A DNA stretch of 44,702 nucleotides from Rhizobium pisi (lineage in GTDB: Bacteria; Pseudomonadota; Alphaproteobacteria; Rhizobiales; Rhizobiaceae). Location: NCBI RefSeq assembly GCF_003938655.1, contig NZ_RJJT01000036.1, positions 1-44,702 on the forward strand. Reading direction: 5' to 3'. Both the position numbers and the translations under genes were made by a program. Each line of letters begins with the position of its first letter. Within the stretch, counting starts at the first letter, position 1. The notes under the pieces are model-generated. The model was not told the DNA's origin, searched no databases, and saw nothing but the letters and a program-made list of their open reading frames with translations. Shown here piece after piece: positions 8,388 to 15,548 of the stretch.

Positions 8388-8606
8388 CTACTGCCCAGAT
8401 CTAATCATCTCACGAATTTTAGTCGCCTTCTCGAAATGATCGAGAGCATGGGTTTTAATCCACCACTCAGCGGCTTCCATAAGGAGGTCGGGGTCGTCGT
8501 TCTTGTTTGCAAAGAATGCATAGAATGACAGGCCAACGCCTTCACCCCTTTTTGAGATTTTTTCGTCGCAGACTGAAATGGCTTTCGCCCTTAGGGTTAG
8601 TCTCAT
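8388..8606 (-). CDS. Small conserved-looking hypothetical protein
   Basis: A 72-residue minus-strand protein rich in acidic and aromatic residues. The C-terminal half (NDDPDLLMEAAEWWIKTHA, then DHFEKATKIREMI) reads as two amphipathic helices, a pattern I associate with small rhizobial hypothetical proteins. ATG 8604-8606 is the first start; only a weak AGGG lies upstream. It is transcribed away from the ilv-type leader. Function unknown. Confidence 0.55.
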   Translation of the reverse strand: MRLTLRAKAISVCDEKISKRGEGVGLSFYAFFANKNDDPDLLMEAAEWWIKTHALDHFEKATKIREMIRSGQ

Positions 8607-8740
8607 GATGTGGCCCTAGCTTCACATGGAGGTTCAAATGTCCCGCAGGATGTTACCTCATTTCACTATTTTCCATCAATGGTGGTATTGCGTAGAAGCA
8701 ACGTTGACGACGTGTAGATTTGCATGTAACTCTGCCACTC

Positions 8741-8797
8741 ATGGTAATCGCAACGGTTCTCGTAGTGGTGATGTCGCGCATGGGCAGGACGGTGTAA
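8741..8797 (+). CDS. Valine-rich leader peptide of the acetolactate synthase attenuator
   Basis: An 18-codon ORF encoding MVIATVLVVVMSRMGRTV followed by TAA. Six valines plus isoleucine and leucine match the control-codon content of ilvB/ilvG leader peptides in other bacteria. Its stop codon sits in the loop of a perfect hairpin (8787-8803) and it is followed by competing antiterminator and terminator stems and then the AHAS-like gene. There is no clear Shine-Dalgarno sequence. Translation could start at an upstream in-frame TTG (8720), or the mRNA could be leaderless as reported for some rhizobial leader peptides. Ribosome stalling at valine codons when branched-chain amino acids are scarce would favour read-through. 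Confidence 0.75.
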   Translation: MVIATVLVVVMSRMGRTV

Positions 8798-8863
8798 CCG
8801 TCCGGCAGCTGTCGCCCGTGCGCCGAAAACAAGGTCCCTGACGGGCCTTTTTTTATGCCCGTC
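8787..8863 (+). promoter_or_regulatory. Transcription attenuator of the acetolactate-synthase-like gene
   Basis: Three overlapping structures can be drawn. The first is a pause-type hairpin GGACGG/CCGTCC (8787-8792 with 8798-8803) around the leader stop codon. The second is an antiterminator, GCCCGT (8814-8819) with ACGGGC (8841-8846). The third is a terminator that uses the same ACGGGC segment in its right arm. GCCCGTC at 8857-8863 can also pair with 8840-8846. Together with the valine-rich leader peptide this is a classic translation-coupled attenuator. Confidence 0.72.
8831..8854 (+). terminator. Intrinsic terminator of the attenuator
   Basis: AAGGTCC (8831-8837) pairs with GGGCCTT (8843-8849) across a 5-nt loop, with one T-G wobble, and runs into seven consecutive Ts (8848-8854). 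It lies 28 bp before the AHAS-like ATG and is mutually exclusive with the antiterminator stem. Confidence 0.72.
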
Positions 8864-8882
8864 GCACACCTCATCTTTCACC

Positions 8883-10595
8883 ATGACGGAACCTAATATG
8901 ACCAGCGGTAAAGCTAATTCCTTTTCTGGCAGCGCCTCCGATGCGCTGATGAACGGAGGCGAGATCGTTCTGCAAGCGTTGCGCGACAACGGTGTCGAAC
9001 ACATTTTCGGTTACCCCGGTGCAGCGGTGCTGCCGATCTATGACGAAATCTTCCAACAGGAGGACATCAAACATTTCCTGGTGCGCCACGAGCAAGGCGC
9101 CGGACACGCAGCCGAAGGCTATGCCCGCTCGACGGGAAAGGTCGGCGTCATGCTGGTGACATCGGGACCGGGCGTTACAAATGCGGTCACGGCGCTGCAG
9201 GATGCCCTTATGGACTCCGTTCCGCTCGTCTGCCTCTCCGGTCAAGTGCCGACAAATCTGATCGGCACGGACGCTTTTCAGGAATGCGATACGGTCGGCA
9301 TCACCCGCCCCTGCACAAAGCACAATTTCCTGGTCCAACACATCGACGATCTGGCCAAAACGATACATCTGGCTTTCCGGATCGCGGCGGCCGGTCGACC
9401 CGGTCCTGTTCTCGTCGACATGCCGAAGGACGTGCTCTTCGCCAGCGGGACCTACGTCTCACGTGACAAGGTGGCTCTGCTGCCGAGCTGCCAGCCTGCA
9501 ATGCAAGGCGATCAGAACGCGATCCAGGCGGCTGTCGCATTGATGGCCGAAGCCCGGCGCCCGATCATCTATACCGGCGGCGGCGTTATCAACGCCGGAC
9601 TGGAGGCGTCGAGATTGTTGCGCGAGTTCGTGGACCTCACGGGCTTTCCCGTAACGTCCACCATCATGGGGCTTGGAGCGTACCCCGCCACCGGACCGAA
9701 CTGGCTTCGAGTCGCCGGACAGGACGGATCGCATGAAGCCAATATGGCCATTGGCGATTGCGACCTGATGATCGCCATCGGCGCGCGCTTTGACGACCTT
9801 GCGACCTCGCGTGCCCAGGAGTTTTCACTTCGCTCGAAGAAAATCCAGATCGATATCGATGCGTCATCGATCAACAAACGCGTTCTCGTCGACATCGGCA
9901 TTCAGGGCGACGCCGCGCATGTGCTGGCTGATATGATCCATGCCTGGCGGTCGCTCCCCAATATGCCCGACCAGAAGCGGTTGCGGGCGTGGTGGACAAA
10001 GATCGATCATTGGCGAGCCCACCATTCCTTTTCCTACGAGCGGCTGGACCATGCAATTACGCCGCAACATGCCCTGAAGCGCCTGCATGCGCTGACAAAG
10101 CCGCACGACCCCATCATCGCGACGGAGATCGGTCAGCAGATGTGGGTGGCGCAGTTCTTCGGTTTCGACAAACCCAATCGCTGGATTACCTCGGGCGGGC
10201 TGGGGACTATGGGTTTCGGCCTTCCTGCCGCGCTCGGGGCGCAAATCGCAAATCCCGGCCGTCTTGTCATCGATATTGCCGGCGACGCGTCGGTGCTAAC
10301 GACGATGAAAGAGCTGTCGACGGCGATACAGCATCAAGCCCCGATCAAGATTTTCATCTTGCGCAATGAGCATCCGGGCATGGCGCGAGAATGGGGTCAG
10401 GTTGCAGATGGCAATCATCGATCCCGCGCTTATGCGGCTTCGCTGCCTGATTTTTCCAAGCTCGCGGAAGCCTATGGCGCCATCGGCCTTCGTTGCGAGA
10501 ACCCCAGCGAACTCGATGCCAGGATAGAGGAGATGATCGACGCGGACCGACCGGTGCTCTTTGACTGCCGAGTCGCAGGCCTTGCCGACGCCTAG
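8883..10595 (+). CDS. Acetolactate synthase large-subunit-like protein (ThDP enzyme)
   Basis: A 570-residue ThDP-dependent AHAS-family protein. AHAS condenses pyruvate with pyruvate or 2-oxobutyrate in branched-chain amino acid synthesis. The N-terminal Pyr domain carries the catalytic glutamate in RHEQGAGHAAEGYAR (E70). The middle FAD-type domain spans about 195-355. The C-terminal PP domain starts near 370 and includes GGLGTMGFGLPAALGAQ. The ThDP/Mg motif is altered: GDA instead of GDG at 467-469 and RNE instead of NNQ at 494-496, with D468 and N495 kept. The protein stops soon after DCRVAGLADA, about 20-25 residues short of usual rhizobial AHAS. No small-subunit gene (ilvH/ilvN) follows. 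It is probably a divergent accessory paralogue that kept its attenuator. Confidence 0.85.
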   Translation: MTEPNMTSGKANSFSGSASDALMNGGEIVLQALRDNGVEHIFGYPGAAVLPIYDEIFQQEDIKHFLVRHEQGAGHAAEGYARSTGKVGVMLVTSGPGVTNAVTALQDALMDSVPLVCLSGQVPTNLIGTDAFQECDTVGITRPCTKHNFLVQHIDDLAKTIHLAFRIAAAGRPGPVLVDMPKDVLFASGTYVSRDKVALLPSCQPAMQGDQNAIQAAVALMAEARRPIIYTGGGVINAGLEASRLLREFVDLTGFPVTSTIMGLGAYPATGPNWLRVAGQDGSHEANMAIGDCDLMIAIGARFDDLATSRAQEFSLRSKKIQIDIDASSINKRVLVDIGIQGDAAHVLADMIHAWRSLPNMPDQKRLRAWWTKIDHWRAHHSFSYERLDHAITPQHALKRLHALTKPHDPIIATEIGQQMWVAQFFGFDKPNRWITSGGLGTMGFGLPAALGAQIANPGRLVIDIAGDASVLTTMKELSTAIQHQAPIKIFILRNEHPGMAREWGQVADGNHRSRAYAASLPDFSKLAEAYGAIGLRCENPSELDARIEEMIDADRPVLFDCRVAGLADA

Positions 10596-10599
10596 GCGC

Positions 10600-10624
10600 G
10601 GTAACGCCCGCAGTTGCCTTTTTT
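10600..10624 (+). terminator. Intrinsic terminator after the AHAS-like gene
   Basis: GGTAAC (10600-10605) pairs with GTTGCC (10613-10618), one T-G wobble, 7-nt loop, followed by six Ts (10619-10624). It starts 5 bp after the stop codon. Confidence 0.65.
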
Positions 10625-10757
10625 CATATGCTCAATTTGTCCCGAGAAGGGCCACGTGACGATCGAATTGCAGTTGCCGAGGTCGCGCACTTGCGTGGTG
10701 ATCGCGGTCAAGACCGTCTCTCGACTGGAGCCAGATTCCGGTGAAGTTTGCAATTAC

Positions 10758-10823
10758 CCACATCTGCGTGTCGGCGATACGGGCGAGAACATCGCCCAGC
10801 CATTCCTTCGGATCGATGTTGCC
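10758..10823 (-). pseudogene. Fragment of an IS66-family transposase (TnpC C-terminus)
   Basis: The minus strand encodes GNIDPKEWLGDVLARIADT, which matches the conserved tail of IS66 TnpC (typically N-x-DPxAWLADVLxRIAD). Neither the catalytic core nor the LLPW end is seen in frame, so this is a scrap of an old insertion. The rest of 10625-11055 shows no clear gene. Confidence 0.5.
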
Positions 10824-11055
10824 CTGATCTGGTGGACGCCTCCGCTCCCGGCATCGCAATGTGCAAAGTGTGGCTGCCGGAAGTCAGATAAGGGAGACCC
10901 GTCCATGGAGCGAACATCGACGCAGCGCACCTCCTGATAAAGAGCTCAGGTTTGCGGCTGGTTGAACGCGCGACTGAAAATGGAGAGCGGCACTTCTCTG
11001 GTGATACGGCAGGTTGGCAGCTTCGACAGCTTGGAAATTGTACCATCTAGCGGTA

Positions 11056-11085
11056 TGTTAGACAAAACTGCATTCTGTTAGACAA
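11056..11085. promoter_or_regulatory. Direct-repeat operator candidate of the RHH/PIN pair
   Basis: TGTTAGACAA occurs twice, at 11056-11065 and 11076-11085, exactly 20 bp apart. This places the copies on the same DNA face about two turns apart. It lies 17-46 bp upstream of the antitoxin start. Ribbon-helix-helix antitoxins commonly bind such short repeats to repress their own promoter. Confidence 0.5.
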
Positions 11086-11101
11086 CGGCAGTCGTCGGAT
11101 C

Positions 11102-11440
11102 ATGAAGAAAACTCCAACAGAAAAAATCATTCCGGCAGCACCGCGTGTCGCCGCGACAGCAGCGCGAAAGGCTCGTACGGGGGACGTGACCGTCAAAGCA
11201 CGCATTAGTGCCGTTATGGAAGCTGCTGAGCACTCCGGGCTACTGGGTGAAAAGAGCAAACGCATTGGCGGCCGCATTAGCTCAGCTTTAGTTGAGCAGG
11301 CTAAGAAGCACACCGGGATCGAGACGGACACGGACCTGATCGAATTTGCCCTCGCCAGTGTTGCTCTCGAGGATAAATTCGCCGAAACCTTTCGAAAGAC
11401 GCGCGGCACCGTCGATCCCGCATTAAAGCTCGGGTTCTGA
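11102..11440 (+). CDS. Putative ribbon-helix-helix antitoxin of a PIN toxin
   Basis: A 112-residue basic protein. The first ~40 residues are Ala/Lys/Arg-rich and look disordered. Residues about 52-92 (KRIGGRISSALVEQAKKHTG then DTDLIEFALASVALED) have the strand-helix-helix pattern of an RHH DNA-binding domain. The last ~20 residues could contact the toxin. I infer antitoxin function from this and from the PIN-domain gene whose TTG start lies 1 bp after this stop codon. ATG 11102 is the first start. No named family was recognised. The two repeats upstream suggest autoregulation. Confidence 0.65.
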   Translation: MKKTPTEKIIPAAPRVAATAARKARTGDVTVKARISAVMEAAEHSGLLGEKSKRIGGRISSALVEQAKKHTGIETDTDLIEFALASVALEDKFAETFRKTRGTVDPALKLGF

Positions 11441-11441
11441 C

Positions 11442-12011
11442 TTGCCAGCTTTCGATGTCGACTCCGCGCTTCGATGGGCGCGCCTCGATCCAGGAAGGAC
11501 GCTCGCCCGACGAGCAGACGAGCACCTCCCTTTCATTTCGGACACAGCAGAAGCTGGAAACGAGCTTCTTTTGGATACCTGCGTTTATATCGATGGAATG
11601 CAGGGCAGATCCCCTGACGTAGTGGCAGACCTCTTGGACATACGCCAGATCAATCACTCAACCGTCGCGATCCAGGAGTTGATGCACACCATTGGTGTTC
11701 TGGATCCGGGGCATCTGGGAACAAAGACAGCTATTGGGCAGATCAAAACAACCATCGCCGCAATGCCTGAGCATCGCATCTTCACACCGAATGCCGATGT
11801 TCTCGGCCGCGGCGCAATGCTCTCGGGTATCTTATGCCGAATTCAGGGCTATCAGCATGACGCACGCTTGAGAGCGCTTCACGATTGCGTTCTTTTCCTC
11901 CAGGCACAAAAGCTCGGCTTGGCGGTTCTAACCGCGAATGTGAGCGATTTTGACTACCTGCTGCAATTGATGCCGACTTCTAGGGTTTTGCTATATCGGG
12001 TGGCTGCGTGA
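11442..12011 (+). CDS. PIN-domain ribonuclease toxin (VapC-like fold)
   Basis: A 189-residue protein with a PIN-type nuclease core. It has LLLDTCVYIDG (D45), IQEL (E79), LHDCVLFLQAQ (D148) and TANVSDFDYL (N166, D169). These are the four acidic positions that bind Mg2+ in VapC-like RNases. There is a ~40-residue N-terminal extension before the PIN core, making it longer than typical VapC (about 130-140). The likely start is TTG at 11442, one base after the antitoxin stop; no ATG precedes the core in this frame. The tight coupling and order (antitoxin first) support a type II TA module. The RNA target is unknown. Confidence 0.75.
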   Translation: MPAFDVDSALRWARLDPGRTLARRADEHLPFISDTAEAGNELLLDTCVYIDGMQGRSPDVVADLLDIRQINHSTVAIQELMHTIGVLDPGHLGTKTAIGQIKTTIAAMPEHRIFTPNADVLGRGAMLSGILCRIQGYQHDARLRALHDCVLFLQAQKLGLAVLTANVSDFDYLLQLMPTSRVLLYRVAA

Positions 12012-12085
12012 CGAACGCCCTCGCCTTGAACGGAGTCAAACCGGCTCTGTTGCAAATGTCCATTTTGGAATAACGACGCGCCGCC

Positions 12086-13300
12086 TCATCCTATTTTTGG
12101 GACAGCTCCAAAGCTGCCTCCCAGATATTTGCGATAGTAGTTGTCTGATCGCCTGACGGATTGGATGTCGCGAAGACCGTAGACCGTGGTTCTGCCCTGG
12201 TAGTCCTTATCGCAGAATAGAACTTCCTCTTTCAGAAAATCCTCTAAGAGCGAGGGATTGTGGCAACTCATCCAAAGCTGCGCGTTGTGGGGGTTGCGTT
12301 CAGAATCGTAGAACCACCGAAGAATCTCAGGCAAAAGGAGCGGATGTATGGTTGCGTCGAGTTCGTCGAGAACGGCAATGCCGCCGCTTTGCAGCGCCCC
12401 GAGAATGAATGGATACAACCGGATGAACTGTCGAGTTCCGTGACTCTCGTAGATGATAGGCATGGGAACCGCCAGTCCCTCATGCTCAAAAAGAGCTATC
12501 GGGCCATTGTGACCCTGCTCGATCCGCATCTCACGTATTCCTACGTCAATTCGTTGTATCTCTCGATTGAAGACAGCTACCAGATCGGGGTTAGCAGCGT
12601 AATGTCTTACGGCAGTGTCATCGGTGCCATCGAACTTCTCAATTAGGATGTTCGACACGACCAAGCCGGCTGTCTGCCACAGTAGCTTCGCATAGGGGTG
12701 ATCTAGCTGCGCAAGGGTGGAAATTACGCTCGCGTCCGGCCGCAATACCTTTTCCAGCGCCTGGCGATATCCTGACAGCCCGAATGGCTTCGACGCAGCT
12801 ACCTCGCCGGCGGCATTCCGTTCAAACAACCGTACTTTGCGGCTCGCCGTCGACGGCCAATAGTAAAGGGCTTCGTGGTCAACCGTCTGGTGACCATCGC
12901 GCCCGCCAATGACAAATTCATACGCATATCGGCACTGCGCTGCATCCGGGTCATCGACCTTCTCAATATCCTCGATGCCTGCAAGTTGTATCGCGATCCG
13001 CGTCGGAGCAACAAGCATTTCTTCGCTGTTGAAGCGATCGAAAGGCATACGGCTGCCCCGAGGCGCGGAGAAGCTGTCTTTCGCAAACCATTTTATGAAA
13101 GAAAGGGCCTTTGAGACCGTCGATTTTCCCGAGGCGTTCGGACCAAAAAGCGCAATGACTTTCGGCGCCTTCTCATTAGATCCCCTCCATAATGGAGCAA
13201 AGCGACCGGGCTCATCGGGCGCGTTTGCAGCAACCGTCAAATCGATGACCTGGCGATCATGGATTGAGTAGAAATTCTCGATCTCGACACGATGAAGCAT
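12086..13300 (-). CDS. AAA/OLD-like ATP-binding protein (COG1106-type)
   Basis: A 404-residue ATPase of the SMC/OLD-like AAA15 group. The N-terminal strand MLHRVEIENFYSI is followed by Walker A GPNASGKS (53-60). The distal half has a Walker B-like IAVLDELDATIHPLLLPEIL and a switch histidine segment (MSCHNPSLL). No TOPRIM nuclease domain follows. Such stand-alone ATPases occur with phage-defence and abortive-infection systems, but also alone. ATG at 13298-13300 is chosen over the upstream GTG (13348) because homologues begin at this L-x-x-V-E-I-E-N-F strand. It is convergent with the PIN pair (75-bp gap), which makes a small defence or dormancy island possible; that link is inference. Confidence 0.8.
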   Translation of the reverse strand: MLHRVEIENFYSIHDRQVIDLTVAANAPDEPGRFAPLWRGSNEKAPKVIALFGPNASGKSTVSKALSFIKWFAKDSFSAPRGSRMPFDRFNSEEMLVAPTRIAIQLAGIEDIEKVDDPDAAQCRYAYEFVIGGRDGHQTVDHEALYYWPSTASRKVRLFERNAAGEVAASKPFGLSGYRQALEKVLRPDASVISTLAQLDHPYAKLLWQTAGLVVSNILIEKFDGTDDTAVRHYAANPDLVAVFNREIQRIDVGIREMRIEQGHNGPIALFEHEGLAVPMPIIYESHGTRQFIRLYPFILGALQSGGIAVLDELDATIHPLLLPEILRWFYDSERNPHNAQLWMSCHNPSLLEDFLKEEVLFCDKDYQGRTTVYGLRDIQSVRRSDNYYRKYLGGSFGAVPKIG

Positions 13301-13498
13301 GTGGATATCCACCACTCGACACGATTTATGACAAAGCAAGGAAAGCACTTTGACAAAAAAATCAAATGATCCTCCTCATTCCGAATCATCTACCGCTCAT
13401 CTCTTCGCACTAGGAGACAAGACGATGTATGGTGCGGTATCGCGCGCGCCACGCACCAACAGCAGCCGGCAAATCATGGCAACTCATCGCGGAGAACA

Positions 13499-13803
13499 TT
13501 GCGTTTCGGTCGCGATACAAAGGCGGCCAAGCGGTTGTTGATCAGACTGATGAAGAAGCAAGGCCTGCCGTCAAAGTGCATAGTCACCGACAAACTGCGC
13601 TCTTACGCGGCGGCGAAGCGAGATGTGATGTCCGCTGTCGAACATCGATCGCACAAAGGCCTGCAATCGCGCGGAAAATTCCCATCTGCCGCTCCGAGAG
13701 CGGGTGATGCAGGGTTTCCGATCTGTCGAAGGCTTGCAACGTTTCATCTCGGTCTTTTCCGCAGTCAGAAATCTTTTCGTCGCCCCGCATCGTAAAAGCT
13801 CAG
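13499..13803 (+). mobile_element. IS6-family transposase remnant (frameshifted)
   Basis: Residues GRDTKAAKRLLIRLMKKQGL and VTDKLRSYAAAKRDV match the second half of IS6/IS240-type transposases, with the aspartate of VTDK. A +1 shift at about 13661-13664 restores the rest in another frame (NRAENSHLPLRER, then MQGFRSVEGLQRFISVFSAV), which carries the final DDE glutamate. The 5' half of the gene and the terminal repeats are missing, so it is inactive. Its 3' part runs in frame into a truncated AraC gene. Confidence 0.8.
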
Positions 13804-14429
13804 CCCTGGACAGTCCACAGCGGCCACTGCTGGCCGGCTATCTCCAGTTCGATATGCAGATGGCGGCCGAGATTGCCTTGCAGGTCGAACAATACGCCGG
13901 CCCTGAAAAGGCCGAGCCGAGAGGTCTCTTTTCGAGCAAAATGGATAGCGGCATCGAAGACGTCTTGCTGCGATTACTGACGGCCCTCGGCAGCCCGCTT
14001 GATGTCGCTGTGCTCGGCACCTCGATCCTGCGCGAATTGCACTACCGCGTCATGGTCGGCCCGCAAGGCGGCGCGGCGATTGCGGCCCTTCAGCGGAAAG
14101 GAACGTCCGGAAAACTTGTTGAGAGCGTGGCGTGGCTGCGGGCAAACTACGGCTCCGAAATTGCGGTCGCGGATCTGGCTCGAGACGTGGGAATGAGTGT
14201 TCCTTCCTACCACGTTCATTTCAAGAACCTGATGCAATACGTAAAAGCGATGCGGCTCCATGAGGCGAGACTTATGATCGCCCGCCAAAGCGGGACGATC
14301 GCGACGGTGGCGGCTTCAGTCGGCTATGTCAGCCCGGCGCAGTTCAGCCGCGATTTTAAACGGCATTTCGGGCGCACGGCGTCGGAAGAGGCGAAATGGG
14401 TTCAACAAAACCTCGGAGAACAGATCTGA
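13704..14429 (+). pseudogene. Truncated AraC-family regulator fused to IS6 transposase tail
   Basis: The 241-codon frame is a chimera. Residues 1 to about 35 are the IS6 transposase C-terminus; from about residue 38 it continues as an AraC protein. This begins inside the AraC_N (PF06719-type) domain with RPLLAGYLQFDMQMAAEIAL and the VMVGPQGGAAIAAL block. It ends with the two HTH motifs (IAVADLARDVGMSVPSYHVHFK and IATVAASVGYVSPAQFSRDFKRHF). The DNA-binding domain is intact, but roughly the first 50-60 residues of the sensor domain are replaced. Whether the fusion is expressed is unknown. An IS-mediated deletion is the simplest explanation. Confidence 0.75.
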
Positions 14430-14647
14430 CCATTCCCCGAGGCTTCTTTGCGAGCGCGTCGCATAATCAAAATGCCTGGCATCTCATTGCAGAGCAGCCT
14501 GAAGCGCAGCCTTGCAATGAACCAGGGTGGTATCGAATACGGGGACGCCGACATTATCCTGATTCAACAGCATCCCCACCTCACTCCGGCTTCAGGCAGA
14601 AAGTAGACTCAGGAGTGTCGCCGTCGATACTTCAGATGGGCAACGTC

Positions 14648-15475
14648 TCACGCGCGCTCGGCGCTCAAAAGCCGATCGGCAAAGTAGCGTGATGGCGTGG
14701 TCCCAAGCGCCTTCCTGAACATGACGATGAAGGCCGTCGTGGATTCGTACCCTAAGTCGCCTGCCACCTGTTGGACTGTTGCACCGCCGGCAAGTTCCCG
14801 CAGCGCGATGACTAGATGTAGCTGGCGCCGCCAACGGCCGAAGCTCAATCCTGTCTGTTGGACCATAAGCCTCTTCAACGATCGCTCACTGACGGCGACA
14901 TGCTCAGCCCATTGGCCGAGGGTACGGCGGTCGCTCGGGTCTGCCAAAAGAGCCGCAGCGATCAAGGCGATCTTTGGATGGTCAGATATAGGTAGCTCCA
15001 GCCCCTCACGTGGCATCAGCGCGAGCTCATCGAGCATAACCCGCACGAGGCGATCGACATGAGCGTCGCGCGCATCACTTTCTGATAGTTCCGCTACCCG
15101 GAGTATCATCTCCCGAAGCATCGGCGACACCGAAAGCGTGCAGCATTCAGCCGGAAGCATGGCCGCGCCGGGCTCGACAAACAGGTACGTTAGACGAGCA
15201 TTGGACGTGACCTGATTGCTGTGAGGAACGCCACCGGGTACCCAAAATCCGCAGTCGGGAGGAACGATCCAGACCCCACTTTCCGCTCTGCAAGTAACCG
15301 CGCCATGGAGCGCCACGATCAGTTGACCCTGCCGGTGCTGGTGCAGCAGTCCCTCGGCTTCATAGTCGGCGAAGTCCATCCTGATTGCCATCGCCGGCCC
15401 GTGCGAGAGGCTCAGATCGCAAGCGGTACTGCAGGGAGGGCGCTTATTCGACGATTGGCCCGATTTCGAGATCAT
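14648..15475 (-). CDS. AraC-family regulator with N-terminal cupin (NimR-like)
   Basis: A 275-residue regulator. Residues about 30-120 have the cupin pattern HQHRQGQLIVALHG...WIVPPDCGFWVPGGVPH. Residues about 185-270 hold the AraC HTH pair (LGQWAEHVAVSERSLKRLMV and TVQQVAGDLGYESTTAFIVMFRK ending LGTTPSRYF). This layout is typical of NimR/RipA-type regulators that control a divergent exporter or oxidoreductase. ATG 15475 gives the full frame; an internal ATG at residue 29 could be the true start. It is divergent from the NmrA-like gene (73-bp gap), its probable target. Confidence 0.85.
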   Translation of the reverse strand: MISKSGQSSNKRPPCSTACDLSLSHGPAMAIRMDFADYEAEGLLHQHRQGQLIVALHGAVTCRAESGVWIVPPDCGFWVPGGVPHSNQVTSNARLTYLFVEPGAAMLPAECCTLSVSPMLREMILRVAELSESDARDAHVDRLVRVMLDELALMPREGLELPISDHPKIALIAAALLADPSDRRTLGQWAEHVAVSERSLKRLMVQQTGLSFGRWRRQLHLVIALRELAGGATVQQVAGDLGYESTTAFIVMFRKALGTTPSRYFADRLLSAERA

Positions 15476-15548
15476 ATGGCATTATCTCCAATTTTGCTCG
15501 TGATGCAAACCTTTAGGATGTTGGTCAAACAACTCTAGGAGATTAGCC

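Noticed and set aside
8626..8841. A 71-codon plus-strand frame with tandem Trp codons upstream of the AHAS-like gene, considered as a trp-type leader
   Set aside because: It is too long, runs through the attenuator structures, and the Trp codons lie far from the terminator. The short valine-rich frame at 8741-8797 fits far better.
9284..10369. Several long antisense and alternative frames inside the AHAS-like gene
   Set aside because: They are shadow frames of a high-GC gene with clear family motifs in the main frame.
15518..15534. GTTG-N6-CAAC dyad between the AraC and NmrA-like genes
   Set aside because: The arms are only 4 bp and do not extend, so it is not distinguishable from chance.
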